A stretch of DNA of 64,000 nt from Elmis aenea (lineage: Eukaryota > Arthropoda > Insecta > Coleoptera > Elmidae): positions 60,674,966 through 60,738,965 of the forward strand of contig OX393576.1 of the NCBI GenBank assembly GCA_947652605.1. The letters run 5' to 3'. The position numbers were made by a program, and so were the translations under genes. This document shows positions 44,121 through 55,790 of the stretch, piece after piece. The first letter of the stretch is position 1. The number at the start of each line of letters is the position of its first letter. The notes below the pieces were generated by a model that saw nothing but the letters and a program-made list of their open reading frames with translations, ran no database searches and was not told the origin of the DNA.

Positions 44121-45162
44121 AAAGTAAAGTCATTATCGATGTAAACGTTTATTTCTTATTCCGCATTATCTTAACCTAATTTATTAATTTACTGACAGTT
44201 GCTACGATCATGTGTTTCAGTATTTTTGTTTGATCTCATACATTTGTTTAGTTTCAACTTTAACTTCTAGAGATTCTTCTAGAAATTATTCTATTCTGCT
44301 GATAGCGTCTGTTACAACCAAAACCGATGTATTGACTAAGTTCATATTTAACTGCCTCCTAATCTGTATAAAATAAGCACCTACATATATTTTTATTCGT
44401 TGCAACCGTTTCTGTTTTGTTTTATCGTTATTTAGCAGCAACGTAATATGACGATAGTGGATGGTCTTAACAATTTCAGTAATTTATATAACGTAATAGT
44501 TTGTGTTGGTCGGTTTGTTATTTAATAAGTATTTCTTAGTTGCTTTAGAATATTATTTCTTCGCAAAATAAGAGCCAATTCTAATTACTTATAACTAACA
44601 CAAACTTAATTAGTAGTAGTCTTGAAATGCTTTACCAGGATTACAAGTCTCCTGAAATTTAATTTTTTTATAAGCAATATTTCTTAGTCTTAATCCGAAT
44701 GTGAATCGGTTTGTCTAACATATCAACAGAAAATTAAATTAAGTCATGTTGTAAAATATTAGAAACGAAATGTATTAATTTTATTATTAATTACTTTAAT
44801 ATTTCCTTTAGTTTTCAAAGTAAATCATTGCTTTAACAAATGACGGCGGAAAGTGCTGTATACATTATTAATTTCCATTTACTAAGTCGTCCAGAATTAT
44901 AAGTTCTTACAAGTAAATTAACACTGTTTTTAAATACAAGATAATTTAGTTTTGAACATCTCCTTCGAGATTCGTCGTTATCGTTAAAGCTAAAAGATAA
45001 TTTAATTCTGATGGGAGTTAATACAATTAAAATGGCGTAACCTTTTTTAGACAATTATTTTTTGGATATGTAATTTTTAATGCAATTTAAATTTTAAGCT
45101 CATTCTTTTCTGCACACTGCAGTTGCATTTTGTTATAGACTATCATTAACATTCTTATTTCT
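44121..45162. other. AT-rich DNA without recognised genes
   Basis: A 73-codon reverse ORF (44833-45054) shows no family. Nothing else. Confidence 0.4.
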
Positions 45163-45318
45163 CAGGGCAAGAAACCGGCAAAAAACGGTAACTTTTGACT
45201 AAAATAATTAAAAGCCGTTTTTTTAACATCTTTTTTTTGATAAAAATTACTTTAAAAAAAATCTGTATTAAATGCCATAAGTTTACCAGAAGTCATTGCT
45301 GAACGCTTGATTGTACTA

Positions 45319-46176
45319 GGGTAAGTCCGGGATAGATGCCCCACCTTTTTAGATGCTAATATTTTCTGGACAAAGGAGTAAAAACTATGGTTGTAACGTT
45401 GTAACTACGTCGTATAACAACTCTATGTATATTATTTTATTTAAACTTGAAAATTTACACTGTTATAAATTTATATGATTCGAATAATTAAAAACTTAAA
45501 ATATGAGCATTTGCCATCTTCACCAAACTGTCGGGCAAAGATGCCCTACTAGTATAGGTATAGATGCCCCTACGAAAATATTATGTAGTTACAAATTAAT
45601 AAACAGAAACTAAATGTTTAGTAAACATATTAACAATTAAGTACTTATTTATTTTTTAATGTCATTATTTTTCCACACAAATTAAAAAGATTTTCATATT
45701 TAGAACAGCCTTCACGGGACCATTTGTTGCAATGCATGCACTGAACCCACATCATTCCATTTTGTGTTTTTGTACATTTCCCCACACCCAACAAATGTAG
45801 GGCATCTTCCCCGATCATCCGGTATAGATGCCCCAGCCAAATATCAAATTTAAATTTTGCGCCAGAATATGTACTTTGGCACGAACACTAACATATTGTA
45901 TGCCTAAATGTATTGCACTACAAAAACAATGATAAAAGTACTTTATCATGATATGCGTGTACAAGCAAACCATAGTGATAAATTTTGTGAAGCTCTAAAA
46001 ATAAATTTTTGCAAATAACTTGCACGAATAAGGTTTTTTAAAAACAATTTAGCACTGCACACAATCACATACGCAATACAAACCAACCCATAAAAAGCCA
46101 GCGCACCTGTCCGTTAATAACGAAATTATTTTGATGGGGCATCTTCGCCGTTGGGGCATCTATCCCGGACTTACCC
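45319..46176 (-). mobile_element. pogo-like deletion derivative with GATGCCCC iterons
   Basis: The terminal inverted repeats are GGGTAAGTCCGGGATAGATG (followed by CCCC) and the exact inverse, flanked by TA on each side (45317-45318 and 46177-46178). The octamer gatgcccc or a close variant recurs many times in both orientations, near the ends and at about 45540-45570 and 45800-45840. The reverse strand holds a zinc-knuckle-like coding remnant. TA target, iterated subterminal motifs and the zinc-finger tail fit an insect pogo/Tigger-type element reduced to 858 bp. Confidence 0.85.
45652..45776 (-). pseudogene. Zinc-knuckle tail of pogo-like transposase
   Basis: The reverse frame reads NGMMWVQCMHCNKWSREGC and later NLCGKI before a stop. 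The pattern W.QC..C..W.H..C.......F.C..C is the PHD-like C-terminal finger carried by many insect pogo-type (DDE) transposases. The usual histidine is replaced by arginine and the last cysteine pair is incomplete. No catalytic domain remains. Its position inside a TA-flanked inverted-repeat element supports the call. Confidence 0.65.
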
Positions 46177-46239
46177 TAATATTATAAAATTATAAATAGA
46201 TAATATCTTTTGGCTATGGAATGCCAACTTCCTAACCTG

Positions 46240-46411
46240 TATCAAAAAATTATGTAGCGTATAACATCTAAAGTACTAGGAATTTTGTACTTTTAGTAGA
46301 TGATTGTAGCTCCTCTCATACTTGGGATAAATTCATCTAATATAAGCAGACCTGTATCTCTTATAGTAAGCGAGATCTATATGTTGGAAATGTTATCTGG
46401 GACACCCTGTA
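46240..46411. repeat. CAGGGTGTCCCAG-family MITE, right arm only
   Basis: Matches 37245-37350 and continues to a better-preserved terminus: ctgtatctcttatagtaagc, gagatct, ttatctgggacaccctgta, followed by TA. The left arm is absent. Its left edge adjoins the truncated hAT MITE, so it may have caused or shared that break. Confidence 0.7.
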
Positions 46412-46413
46412 TA

Positions 46414-47344
46414 TGCAAAGAAAACTTTTAGTTAAAGATTACTGTGAACTTACTCCAAATATTAAATATTTCATCAATTTATTATGATTTACAAAAGCTG
46501 TCATTTATATGTAGTTTTTATTTTACTGAAAGAATATGTTACGAAAATTGTTACAATCTTGAACTTTAATTACGGCAAGTTTTGTTATAGCTGAAGTAAT
46601 TCTCGATCATCAAACACACTACTACAAACTTCGGTCGTACGTATTTAGTTATTCCTGCTTTGTGGCGAAATGAACACATTCTCTGACCGGCTAACACCTT
46701 TCATAAACAATAACATGCAAGTTGTCTATTTGTATTTCAAAGGCGACGAAGTATACACAAGTTTAATTTAAGGTGTTATGTTATCGTGAACGGGGTAGAT
46801 AAGGTAATGTAAACGTGATGTGACATGGCGCCTGCATTAACACCAGCTTTATGGTATGTTCCTTGTAGTCGCGGTCTGAATACATTATTCAAAAGATCAA
46901 TCACCCACACAGATCCCTTAATCGAAACTAAACAACACTCTGAAGGAGGTGCCATAATAAATTTATGACAATTTCTGTTTATTAGACTTGTCCCGCCGCC
47001 TTACCCACGCTGAGTTTAATTTACTCATGTTACTGTTTCTTCAATTATACTTATAAGTGGTAAAAAAATAATTTTAAGGTCATTACCGCGAATTTAAAAT
47101 TCCAAGAGACAATTAAGTTAACTCTTCTATTCCTATGAAAAAACAAGGAGATGCCGTTATAAAATATTGTTTTTCTTACGTCTATTGCTGTTTATAATAA
47201 AATACCATCAAGTTTTTTTTCTTGTTGTTGTTATTAATAATAATATTCATATAATACAATATAAAATAACAATATATAATACATAAAATAAAAATATTAC
47301 AAAAAATGTAATCCAGTATTACAAAAAACACATGAAAATAAAAC
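46414..47344. other. AT-rich DNA without recognised genes
   Basis: No genes. 47216-47300 is very AT-rich, with ataatac and ataaaat runs, and abuts the 5' end of the LINE. Confidence 0.45.
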
Positions 47345-47347
47345 TAT

Positions 47348-49411
47348 TTTGAACATAATATAAATAAATTCGAATTAAATGAAAAATCAACCGCATTTAT
47401 GCAAAGGTTACGGAATTCCGTAACTGAAATTATAAAAGAAAAAACCTTAAAAGTAAATAATCACGTGAATCAATGGTATACAACAGAATTGCGAACTATG
47501 CAGTTAGAGAGAGACAGACTTTACAAAGTTGCAAAAATTACTAAACAAGAAACAGATTGGAATGCTTACAAATCAAAACGAAACAAGTACAGTAAACTAA
47601 TAAAATTAAGAAAGAATGCGTACATTGAAAATAAGATTGATAAATGTCAATACAACTCAAGAAAAATGTGGAGAACTTTAAAAGATATCGTTATTAAGGA
47701 TATGCCAACAGCAAACAATAGGGTGAAATTTCAAGATCGAGATTTTGAAGATAATCGAGAAATTGCAGAACAATTTAATAAATATTTTATAAATAGCATT
47801 AAAGACATTTATGAAAGTATTGAAGTAACCAAGTTTGTCGAAACACCGATATTACAAACGAGGAAAGTATTTTCATTTAAGCCAGTGACGCTAGACGATA
47901 TTAGTAAAATAATGCAAAATATAAATATTGGAGGTGGTACGGACGATGTATCTATACAGATTATTCGAGATGCACTACCTCTGATTGGAAACACAATTAC
48001 AGACATAATAAATGAATGGCTACTTACCGGTGTTTTTCCCGAAAGTTGGAAAACGGCGTTAGTTGTGCCAATACCAAAAGTGAGACGAACCAAAAAATGC
48101 GAAGAATTTAGGCTAATAAACATATTACCTATATATGAACAAATTTTGGAGTCTGTTGTCAAACGACAAATATTACAGTTTATAGAAGACAACAATATAC
48201 TATCAGACGCTCAATCCGGCTTCAGAGCCAAACATTCATGTGAAACATCATTAAATCTTGTGCTAGCTGATTGGAAGCAACAAATTGAAAATAACAAATA
48301 CATTGTGGGGGTATTTTTAGACTTTAAAAGAGCATTTGAAACCATAGATAGAAATAGGCTGATTAAAAAACTGGAACAATATGGCATACGAGGAATCGAA
48401 AACAGGTGGTTTGAAAGTTATCTAACAACTCGCTATCAAAAAACTAAATTTAACAATATAGAATCAGAAAAAATTATCAGCACACTAGGTGTACCACAAG
48501 GTTCAGTTTTGAGTCCTTTACTTTTTGTGCTGTACTTAAATGATTTGGAACACAATATAAAAAACTGTAGTGTAAATCTCTTTGCAGATGACACATTAAT
48601 CACAGCTTCTGATAGCAACCTAGAGTCGGCTAGGATAAATAATAACCTACACGTTGTATCAGAATGGTTAAAAGTTAACAAATTAAAATTAAATACAGAC
48701 AAAACCAAATTTATGATAATAGGAAACAGGCCAATACCAAATGATGTAAGCATTAAAGTTAAAATAGATAATGAAGAACTTTAATGTGTTTCGCGAATTA
48801 AATATCTTGGCGTTATGATAGACAATAAACTTAAGTTTAACAGCAATGTGGATTACATTGTGAAAAAAGTTGCGAAAAAAATTAGTTTTCTAGGTAGGTT
48901 GACAAACAAGCTAAGCCTCTCAGCAAAAATTACAGTATATAGGTCACTAATTGCTCCACACTTCGATTACTGTGCGAGTATTTTGTTCTTATGCAACGAA
49001 TGCGACTTAAATAAATTGCAGAAACAACAAAACAGAGGAATGCGTGTTATTTTAAAATGCTCGAGATACACTAAAATAAGCGAAATGCTTAATACCTTAA
49101 AGTGGTTAAGTATACGTCAACAAATTACTTTTAATTGCCTTTTTTTAATATACAAGGCAATAAATAATTTTTTACCACGTTACATGGCTAAAAATTTAAT
49201 ACAAAACTGTAACATTCACGAATACCAGACCAGGAACAATGACGACTTTAGACTACCAAAACTAACGAAAACAAATACACAGAACGCCTTGTACTACAAA
49301 GGGCTCAAGATTTTTAATGAATTACCTGTGGAAATTAAACAAACAACTTCCATATCAAATTTTAAAAAACTATGTTTCGAATATGTGAAAAATAATGTTA
49401 AGATTAAATAG
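47348..49411 (+). pseudogene. LINE reverse transcriptase (CR1/Jockey-like), one stop codon
   Basis: The frame is 688 codons, broken only by a TAA at 48782-48784, after which the same frame continues (CVSRIKYLGVMIDNKLKF). The order is an N-terminal linker (LRTMQLERDRLY), fingers (VVPIPKVRRTKKCEEFRLIN and SGFRAKHSCE), motif A VFLDFKRAFETID, motif B GVPQGSVLSPLLF, motif C LFADDTLI, then thumb and C-terminal region (SLIAPHFDYCASIL, LPVEIKQTTSISNFK). The catalytic aspartates are present. The endonuclease and ORF1 are missing: the copy begins within the linker at about 47348. The spacing, FADD box and APHFDYC block suit the CR1/Jockey group. Single-stop decay implies a relatively young insertion. 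Confidence 0.93.
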
Positions 49412-49493
49412 TTGGGAAAATATGTACAAATAAATATAAGCAGCATTAAGATAATGTAAAATTAGCTAAAAGCTAAATAAAGATTTCTTATTA
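49412..49493 (+). other. 3' tail of the LINE
   Basis: Contains tatgtacaaataaatataag and ttagctaaaagctaaataaa, then gatttcttattat, shared with the truncated copy ending at 33150. The tail is short and ends in a TTAT-type run rather than poly-A. Confidence 0.85.
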
Positions 49494-52400
49494 TAAAATA
49501 TAAAATGATATAACATAAAATATGTTGTCAAACTATCTACAATACTTTTTATTTTAAACTTTTCTTAAAAAATAAGCATGTGGAAAACATAATTTATCTA
49601 AACTGTCGTCTCCTAATTGCGACCTAATTTTTGTAGAAAATAATCCAGCCGCGAAAAAAGCTCTTTCGGATTCTACACTTGTTGGTCGCGTAGTGAGCAA
49701 ACAATCATATGCCATTTGTATGTTTTCCCCTTATTTTTTCTCCTTGAAAATACGTCAATTCTTTTTCGATTATTTGATTTAGATTTTTATCATGATTAGA
49801 AAGATATTGTAAAATTACCGGAATTACTGGTAAAAAATTGGCAAATTACAGGTAAAATTTGAAGAGCATTTTTTTGCGATTTACCGGTATACTTATTATC
49901 TTCCAATCAGAACGTACCCTTTTTCGTATTTAAGGGCAGGTTCTTTTCTTTTCCCTTTGTATTCGTTTAATCGAAAACGAATAAGCAGACTCATATCCAA
50001 GCATTTTGCTGTATCGCAATGTAGGTTGTTGATATTATTTATTTACATTGGACATTGTTTATTCTACTTGTGGCAAAATCAATATGCGCCGATTTACTCT
50101 CATTAATTCTTACTCTCCACCTCTTAGTCCAATCAGTCATCCTGTTGCATGCTTTTTGAAGTTTAGCAGCTGCTCCTTTTTTGTCATTACCAAAATTGTC
50201 AAGTTGACTGTGTTGCCAGCGTTATCGGCAAAAGTTGCAATTGTGACGTTTTGAGTCTGTTGAATGTCGTAAGTGAACAGCAAATGTCCAATAGGTCTCA
50301 AAATACTGCCTTGAAGTACTCCTGCATTAATTTATATTTCTCATATTTTAATACTATTCCTCTTGTTTGGCACAAAATATTCCAATATGTAAAATGTTAA
50401 CATTTTGGCATACCGTTTTGACATGTTCTTTAGCTTATACAATATTTAAATATTAAACAAACTATTTGGAGATCAGGATACTAAATATCAGATTGGGAAT
50501 GTTTCTAACATGACATAGGTACAAGAGTTGAAAGAAATATAATTTAAGAATCAGATGTTTTGAGTACATCGAAATGTCGCTAACAAATAAAAACAAATAA
50601 AATAAAGAAGTTAATAAACTACTGCCGAAAGAATGTAAAAGTGCTGGATCTCTTACAACGATGCTAGTGTCCAGGAGAGGCAAATTGAATTCATCATGCA
50701 GTAATTCATCGAAAAATTTCTGCGGACGAAAAATTGGCACTCTTCATAAAGATCCATATACAAAACTGGAAGTATGGACAGGAAAAATACTTGGGAGAAT
50801 GATGGAGACATAAAGAAAGAAGACTGGTAGAGGACAAATCAAAAATAACCCTTATTGATAGAATACTAAGATAACAATGGCTATGGCGTATTACCGAAGA
50901 TAAAACAACAAATATTTTACTAAAAAGTGAATTAGGCACGAATATGAAACCAGGCCAATAGCATAGGAAATTACTTGAATCAGCATTAGAAGACCCTAGG
51001 CAACTCCAGAACAGAAAACACTTTTAAGATATTTAACTAAGTTAAATTTATCAGCATGTGATGATTACAATAGGTAAACACTTTTAAAGTGAGAAAAGCA
51101 TGCTCTTTTAAATATAATTTAAAACACTAAAATACAAATGCACAATTTTGTAATGCCTAATGAATATTAATGAAACTTGCGAATTTAGAGTATTTGCAAA
51201 CTGGCATTATTTGGTACTTTAAAAGAATATGCAAATACGAAATCGAAATGGTAATTTCATTGAAATCCGGGACTGTAGCATCCAGGGGAACTTAAAACTA
51301 TTAATCCGGAGTATTTGGATTGTAACTCAACTTTGTATTTTCTCAGAGACTAGTTCAGTCTATCGCGAAAACTGAATTTCGATTAAGACGCAGCTAATTT
51401 AAAAAAGTTGTTTTGAAACAAAGCTTGTTTTTCTGTGAATGGTTTTTTTTTCATTGTTTCAAAATTAGTGGTTACAGAAAGTTTCGCGAATACCTATGCG
51501 AGTTTAAAGCATAAGTTTATTAAAAGTTATAATGTGAAAACAAATTACATCCTGCAGCAACACTGGTGTTTCAGACGGAAAATCAATACACAAAGACAAA
51601 TTTCTTTGCAGACTTTTCTTGTGGAAAATGAATAATTTGAAAAAGGGAAGGTTGACACAATTACTATCACATAACACAAACTCGCGTTTGGTTATCTGGT
51701 ACAATTCTATAGCCAAAATTAAATAAAACTTTGAGAAAATGTTATCCCATAAATTATAAAACGAGATAATGTAGCCTGTCGGAAATTTCCCATGTAAATT
51801 ATACAACAGAACAGTTTAATTATGTAACTGAAAACAATGTAATGTATTAAGAAGGTGACGCAGACACTTTACGAACTGAAAGCTTAATTTCATACAGTGT
51901 TAACTTTCTTGTTTTAAGCTGAGGAAAGAAAATGCGAATTTTATCGAGTTAGTCAGCTCAGAAAAGTTTCTGGAAGTTTAACTTCTTTTGAAGACAGAAC
52001 GCCATCCAATTTATTACATTTGTTTAGCTGAAATTCAAAGTTGTTTTTGTAATACGTTACCTTACACAGTCAATAAAATTTCAAAGACTGGTGCAAGGAA
52101 ATTTTATTAACTCCAAATGTAAAACAACTTAACATTGAAAAATGATTTTTTTTTTCATAAGAAAAATGCACTCCATATTATTGTTCGTAAAGCTTTATTG
52201 GTTGAAAATTAACAAAGGACGCTTAAAATTAAATTAATCAAATAGTTAATTTCGTAATTCGTTCGATTCTGTATGGTTATCCTAGAAGAGCTCATTTACC
52301 AATTTATGATAAATTAAATTACTAAGATCTTTATATAGGTAATGACAAGGATTCAGCGAAGGAATCCAGTCATGCCAGTTATTTTTTAAACTTTTAGATT

Positions 52401-52730
52401 TTTTCTTTTAAAAACTAATTTGGACATATGCAAATACCAAAATAAGTGTTTGAATTATTTGGATGATGCTGTATAATTATTAATGTTTATAAATTTATTA
52501 AAAAATCAAATGTTTTTTGTCTATAAAGACTGATAAAAATGTTTACCAGTTTGAGAATCTTATAATTTTGTTAGTAAACGTTTTTTTTTATTTTAAGACT
52601 TAATATAAATTATATTGAAAAAGGTAAAACAATAAATAGAGAATGCTACACCAACGTACTTGACCAGCTGTACAAAAAAAAACGCGAAAAATGGACTAAA
52701 TAAACAAACAAAAAAGTTCTGGTTATCAGG
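49494..52730. other. AT-rich DNA without firmly recognised genes
   Basis: A purine-rich stretch at about 50740-51030 reads in fragments such as WRHKERRLVEDKSKI and SALEDPRQLQNRKH on the forward strand. It could be a decayed LINE or other mobile-element tail, but no diagnostic motif was found. Reverse ORFs at 50462-50939 and 51504-51806 have no recognised family. Confidence 0.35.
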
Positions 52731-52733
52731 ATA

Positions 52734-52968
52734 ATGCGCCATGTTACAAGTCGGTTCTTGAGATGGCTATAATTGTTGTTGGGTTTCGAATGACTGCTTC
52801 ATACACTCTAATCGCCATACTTGGCCCCTTCGGACCTTGGGTTGTTTCCGAACACAATAAAGTGTCACATTGGTAAGAAGTACGCGTCGGATTTCGAAGT
52901 GATTGCTACCACAAACGCCTATTTTAAGGAGTTGAACGAAACGGCCTTTGACGAGGGCGTAGTAGTAT
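52734..52968 (+). pseudogene. mariner transposase C-terminal fragment
   Basis: The forward strand reads YQDNAPCYKSVLEMAIIVVG (compare HQDNAPCHKS, with the second catalytic aspartate retained). After a frameshift it reads PYLAPSDLGLFPNTIKCHIG and KKYASDFEVIATTNAYFKEL, close to the mariner pattern SPDLAPSDYFLFPNLKKWL.GKRF.S.EEVI..T.AYF..L. The third aspartate (SPDL) is a tyrosine here. The reading stops at DEGV, where repeat family H sequence begins (ataacaagagttgtaag). Dead fragment of a lineage distinct from those at 27949 and 34546. Confidence 0.9.
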
Positions 52969-52973
52969 TTTTC

Positions 52974-53118
52974 ATAACAAGAGTTGTAAGAAGCATATTT
53001 ACGCACGAGTGGAAAAGTTACTTCATTAACTTCCCCAAACGTTTCCTAGATTGCTCATTAATTAAAATATTGAACAACTAGAACTTCCATAAGTGTTCCT
53101 TTTGAAGTGAAGTGCAAA
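52974..53118. repeat. Repeat family H, one arm plus downstream duplicate
   Basis: cataacaagagttgtaagaa and cgcacgagtggaaaag match the right arm (inverse) of the hairpin at 4078-4201. From 53063 the segment aatattgaacaactagaact to gaagtgaagtgcaaaagc is repeated at 53548-53600 with few changes. The family therefore has at least three members in the window. Confidence 0.65.
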
Positions 53119-53547
53119 AGCTTTTTAATATTCTTTATAAGGTATTCAAAATGTTGGGGTTAATTAATATATTCCATTAAATATGTAGTATTCCCCGAGT
53201 ATGTTTAAGTTCCTAAGTTATTTTTGCTACGAAAACATTTTACTGTTTGTCTTGTACCTACTTGAATTAATTGCAAAATTTAGTTTCACATTTCCTTAAT
53301 TAATTATACTAGTAAAAATAGATTGTAAATGGGGTAGCAAAACAAACAAGCGATTAAATTAGTGGTGTGTTGGCCAATGGTTTATTTATAACGAAACATT
53401 ATTTTTTTTAATGTGTCTGCACACAATTCTATACATTAAAATGTTGTAGGTTTAGCACTAAAATATAATCAATTTTAGTACAGTTGTTTTTCGAAATATC
53501 GAAGGTAAATGACATATTACATTTTGTAAAATGATCATTAAGTGAAA
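53119..53547. other. AT-rich DNA without recognised genes
   Basis: Separates two partial copies of repeat family H. No features recognised. Confidence 0.35.
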
Positions 53548-53700
53548 TATTGAACTACTAGACCTTCCATAAGTTTTCTTCTTGAAGTGAAGTGCAATAG
53601 TATATAACATAACAAGAGTTATAAAAAGCATGTTACGCACGCATAATTGCTTTACAACTCGTGTTATGTAGCTAACTTTTTCTACAAACACATAATACCT
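53548..53700. repeat. Repeat family H, hairpin with short loop
   Basis: aatattgaactactagacct and cttgaagtgaagtgcaatag repeat 53063-53115. The hairpin acataacaagagttataaaa and its inverse, ending gttatgt at 53669, follows, then gtagctaactttttctaca, which is the inverse of 4062-4081. The hairpin loop is much shorter than in the 4078-4201 copy. Confidence 0.7.
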
Positions 53701-53710
53701 ACGATATTAA

Positions 53711-54328
53711 CCCTTTCGCTGCAGCACTCCATTCTACAACTCGTGTCCGCTGTGCGGCGTTCGACAGGTAGTGCGAATCATTTCGCTTCCCGCAGTCAGA
53801 GTATAGGTTCGACGTAAAAAAAAGATAACTAAGTTTTTAATTAATTTTTTAATTATTGAATGCACACAACGGATCACATAAATAAAATATACAATTGAGT
53901 ACAAACAGAAAAATAATAAAAACTAAAATAAAATTATTCATGATAAAAAAAATGGTTGTGACTATTTGCACCTACAGTAAGTACGAATAATTGGCTATTT
54001 GCACCTACAGTAAGTACGAATACTTGGCTATTTGTAGGTACCTATAGTAGGTACGAATACTTGGCTATTTGCACTTACTGTATAGGTACATATATACCGG
54101 TTGGAACTGAGTTCTGGTACATAAACAAAATGCTTGGGGTTTAATTTATGGTAAGCATTTTATCCCTACCTGTGGGAATGTTAGTGTTGTAAGACTTTTA
54201 AATAAATTTTAAGAAGTTTTACCTGATGACATGTGCAATATGTGAAAATATGTCAAAACCGTAAGTTAAGAATAAATGAACGGAGTGTTATTGGAGGGCG
54301 ACTATAGTCGCCCGCCGTAGCGAAAGGG
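53711..54328. mobile_element. piggyBac-like MITE with TTAA duplication
   Basis: The ends CCCTTTCGCTGC and gtagcgaaaggg are inverses, and both are flanked by TTAA (53707-53710 and 54329-54332), the obligate target of piggyBac transposases. The right subterminal region contains the palindrome ggcgactatagtcgcc. The middle carries a tandem array (53962-54089). No transposase coding sequence; a 618-bp non-autonomous element. Confidence 0.9.
53962..54089 (+). repeat. 33-bp tandem repeats inside the piggyBac-like MITE
   Basis: Units starting ctatttgcacctacagtaag begin at 53962 and 53995 (33 bp each). A variant of 37 bp begins at 54028, and a partial fourth at 54065. Each unit ends in tacgaata.ttgg. 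The third unit has acquired an extra gta-rich segment that makes it locally palindromic (taggtacctatagtaggtac). Confidence 0.88.
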
Positions 54329-54332
54329 TTAA

Positions 54333-55354
54333 ATTCTATAACACTTTTGCTACTCCCGCCTTTTCGTCTTGAAACTGGTCTGCAAACGATTCCTAATTAA
54401 AACATGAGTGATTTGTCATCAAACTTATTTCAAGCGCGCATTTTTTCTTGCGTCAGAAGAAATGATGTAACCGTTGGCTATAAGTAACTGCCACTTACAT
54501 TTGTAATGTGATATTGTTGGACCGAGGGTTTATTTTCCAATTGAATATACAGCGGAGAGCTCAACGGTACGCCGCGTATATAACGTGCTTTAGCGTTATC
54601 CTATCTATTTGGGGCAGTCGTGGTGCAGTAGTGACTTCATGTAACCTTCAGTAATCCAGCAGGATCTGAGTTCCGGGAGCCGTCCAAAGGATCAACAACA
54701 CGACCGCAAGCAACATACGAGATACGTTAGCTGCCACATTATGTGGAAGTTTGTCTGGAATTTAAAACCTTGTCCTAAAAGTAGACTATAATGGAATAGC
54801 TTTTTATACTTGCTTCGCTCCATGTGTAGCCCGCTAAGTCAATTTTTATATCCTTTTTTTCAAGTCAAAAGTTTGGTGAAAATTATCTCGCAAAACAAAG
54901 TATCCATCTAACTTAATATAAATGGTAATTGGTTGTTTATACAAAGTTTGTATAAAGCAAATAATCATAATATGTTAATTATTGTAATAAGTTTTACAAC
55001 AATATTATCCAAAACTTACTTGTTGCGTTTGTTAAAACTTATATATAAACAATCTAAATTTCATGTTACTATTTTTGATAAACCTGATATGTCAAAGGTA
55101 TTGAAAATCCGTTTAATATTTCTCGAGATAAATACTTAAAAAGTAAGGAGTATCTACCATTAATGTGAGTATTTTTGCACCGCTTATGTATTTTGTTTTA
55201 ACCTCTTGTTTCATACAAAATTTACTATAAAATTATATTTACTTATAGGTATTGTCAGCTTAAAATCGAGAAGATTATGTCACATTTAATGTAATTTTAT
55301 TCGTGTTTATTTTTGTAGAATACGTAGTGAGGTTTTGGTGCCCAATGTTGCATA
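54333..55354. other. Intergenic DNA without recognised genes
   Basis: 54590-54720 is less AT-rich (gcagtcgtggtgcagtagtg, gttccgggagccgtcc) and could be a promoter or SINE-like segment, but no tRNA-type promoter boxes were convincing. A 68-codon ORF at 54933-55139 has no known family. Confidence 0.35.
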
Positions 55355-55790
55355 TACAGAGTGGACCAAATTCAAATGTTTTACCGGAATCTGATATTGG
55401 TCTTGAGCTATTTTTTTCAGAAAAGAACGCCTGTTATCAGATTTTGTATATCGCTTTCCATGTAGGTTCTACAGACAAATTTTTTTATCATTTTTGAAAA
55501 TTTACTTAAACTTCTTTATTTATAAAAATTGAGCAAAATGTTATGAAGATTTTTTATGCAGCTTTTTATGCTTAATTTAAAAACGATTTTTTTGCGACCT
55601 TGACTTTTGAGATATGAAGTAAACATTTTTTTTTAAAGAGAAGTTCTAGTTGGCCATGACTATATAAAAAAAAATATTTTAGCTTTTCAAAACATATAGT
55701 TTTGTATATTTGTTGCAAAAAATAACCGAGATATGACTAATTTGGTAAAAAAAAATCCCATGAAAGTGTGCCATGATTTCGTAAACAAAA
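55355..55790 (+). repeat. TACAGGGTGG-family element, third long copy
   Basis: Begins TACAGAGTGGACCAAATTC (one change in the terminus), has tgggcta-type and gcttaatttaaaaacg blocks, then agttggccatgactatat, and reaches catgatttcgtaaacaa, the same block at which the 21398 copy is cut by the LINE. It has lost the ATCTCGG block. No right terminus found; the 100-codon ORF crossing its end is probably chance. Confidence 0.75.

Larger units (their letters stand above)
45163..46211. mobile_element. hAT MITE, second copy, interrupted and truncated
   Basis: Starts CAGGGCAAGAAACCGGC and follows the reverse of the 40021-40508 copy: aacggtaac, ctgtattaaatgcc, gcttgattgtac. At 45317 it is broken by a pogo-like element. 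It resumes at 46177 with aatattataaaattataaat and agataatatctttt, as in the intact copy, then stops at 46211 where unrelated sequence begins. The terminal half with the second end is missing. Confidence 0.85.

Noticed and set aside
47809..48753. Reverse-strand ORFs of 128 and 105 codons
   Set aside because: Antisense to the LINE at 47348-49411, which has clear reverse-transcriptase motifs on the forward strand.
50740..51030. Purine-rich stretch resembling a LINE C-terminal region
   Set aside because: No GRPR/RW.GH-type or other diagnostic motif could be read; too weak to annotate as coding.
53962..54089. Short tandem array considered as a CRISPR-like repeat
   Set aside because: Units are contiguous with no unique spacers, lie inside a TTAA-flanked MITE, and the context is eukaryotic.
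54590..54720. Possible tRNA-derived SINE head (gcagtcgtggtgcagtagtg)
   Set aside because: No convincing A and B box pair, no tail and no second copy in the window.
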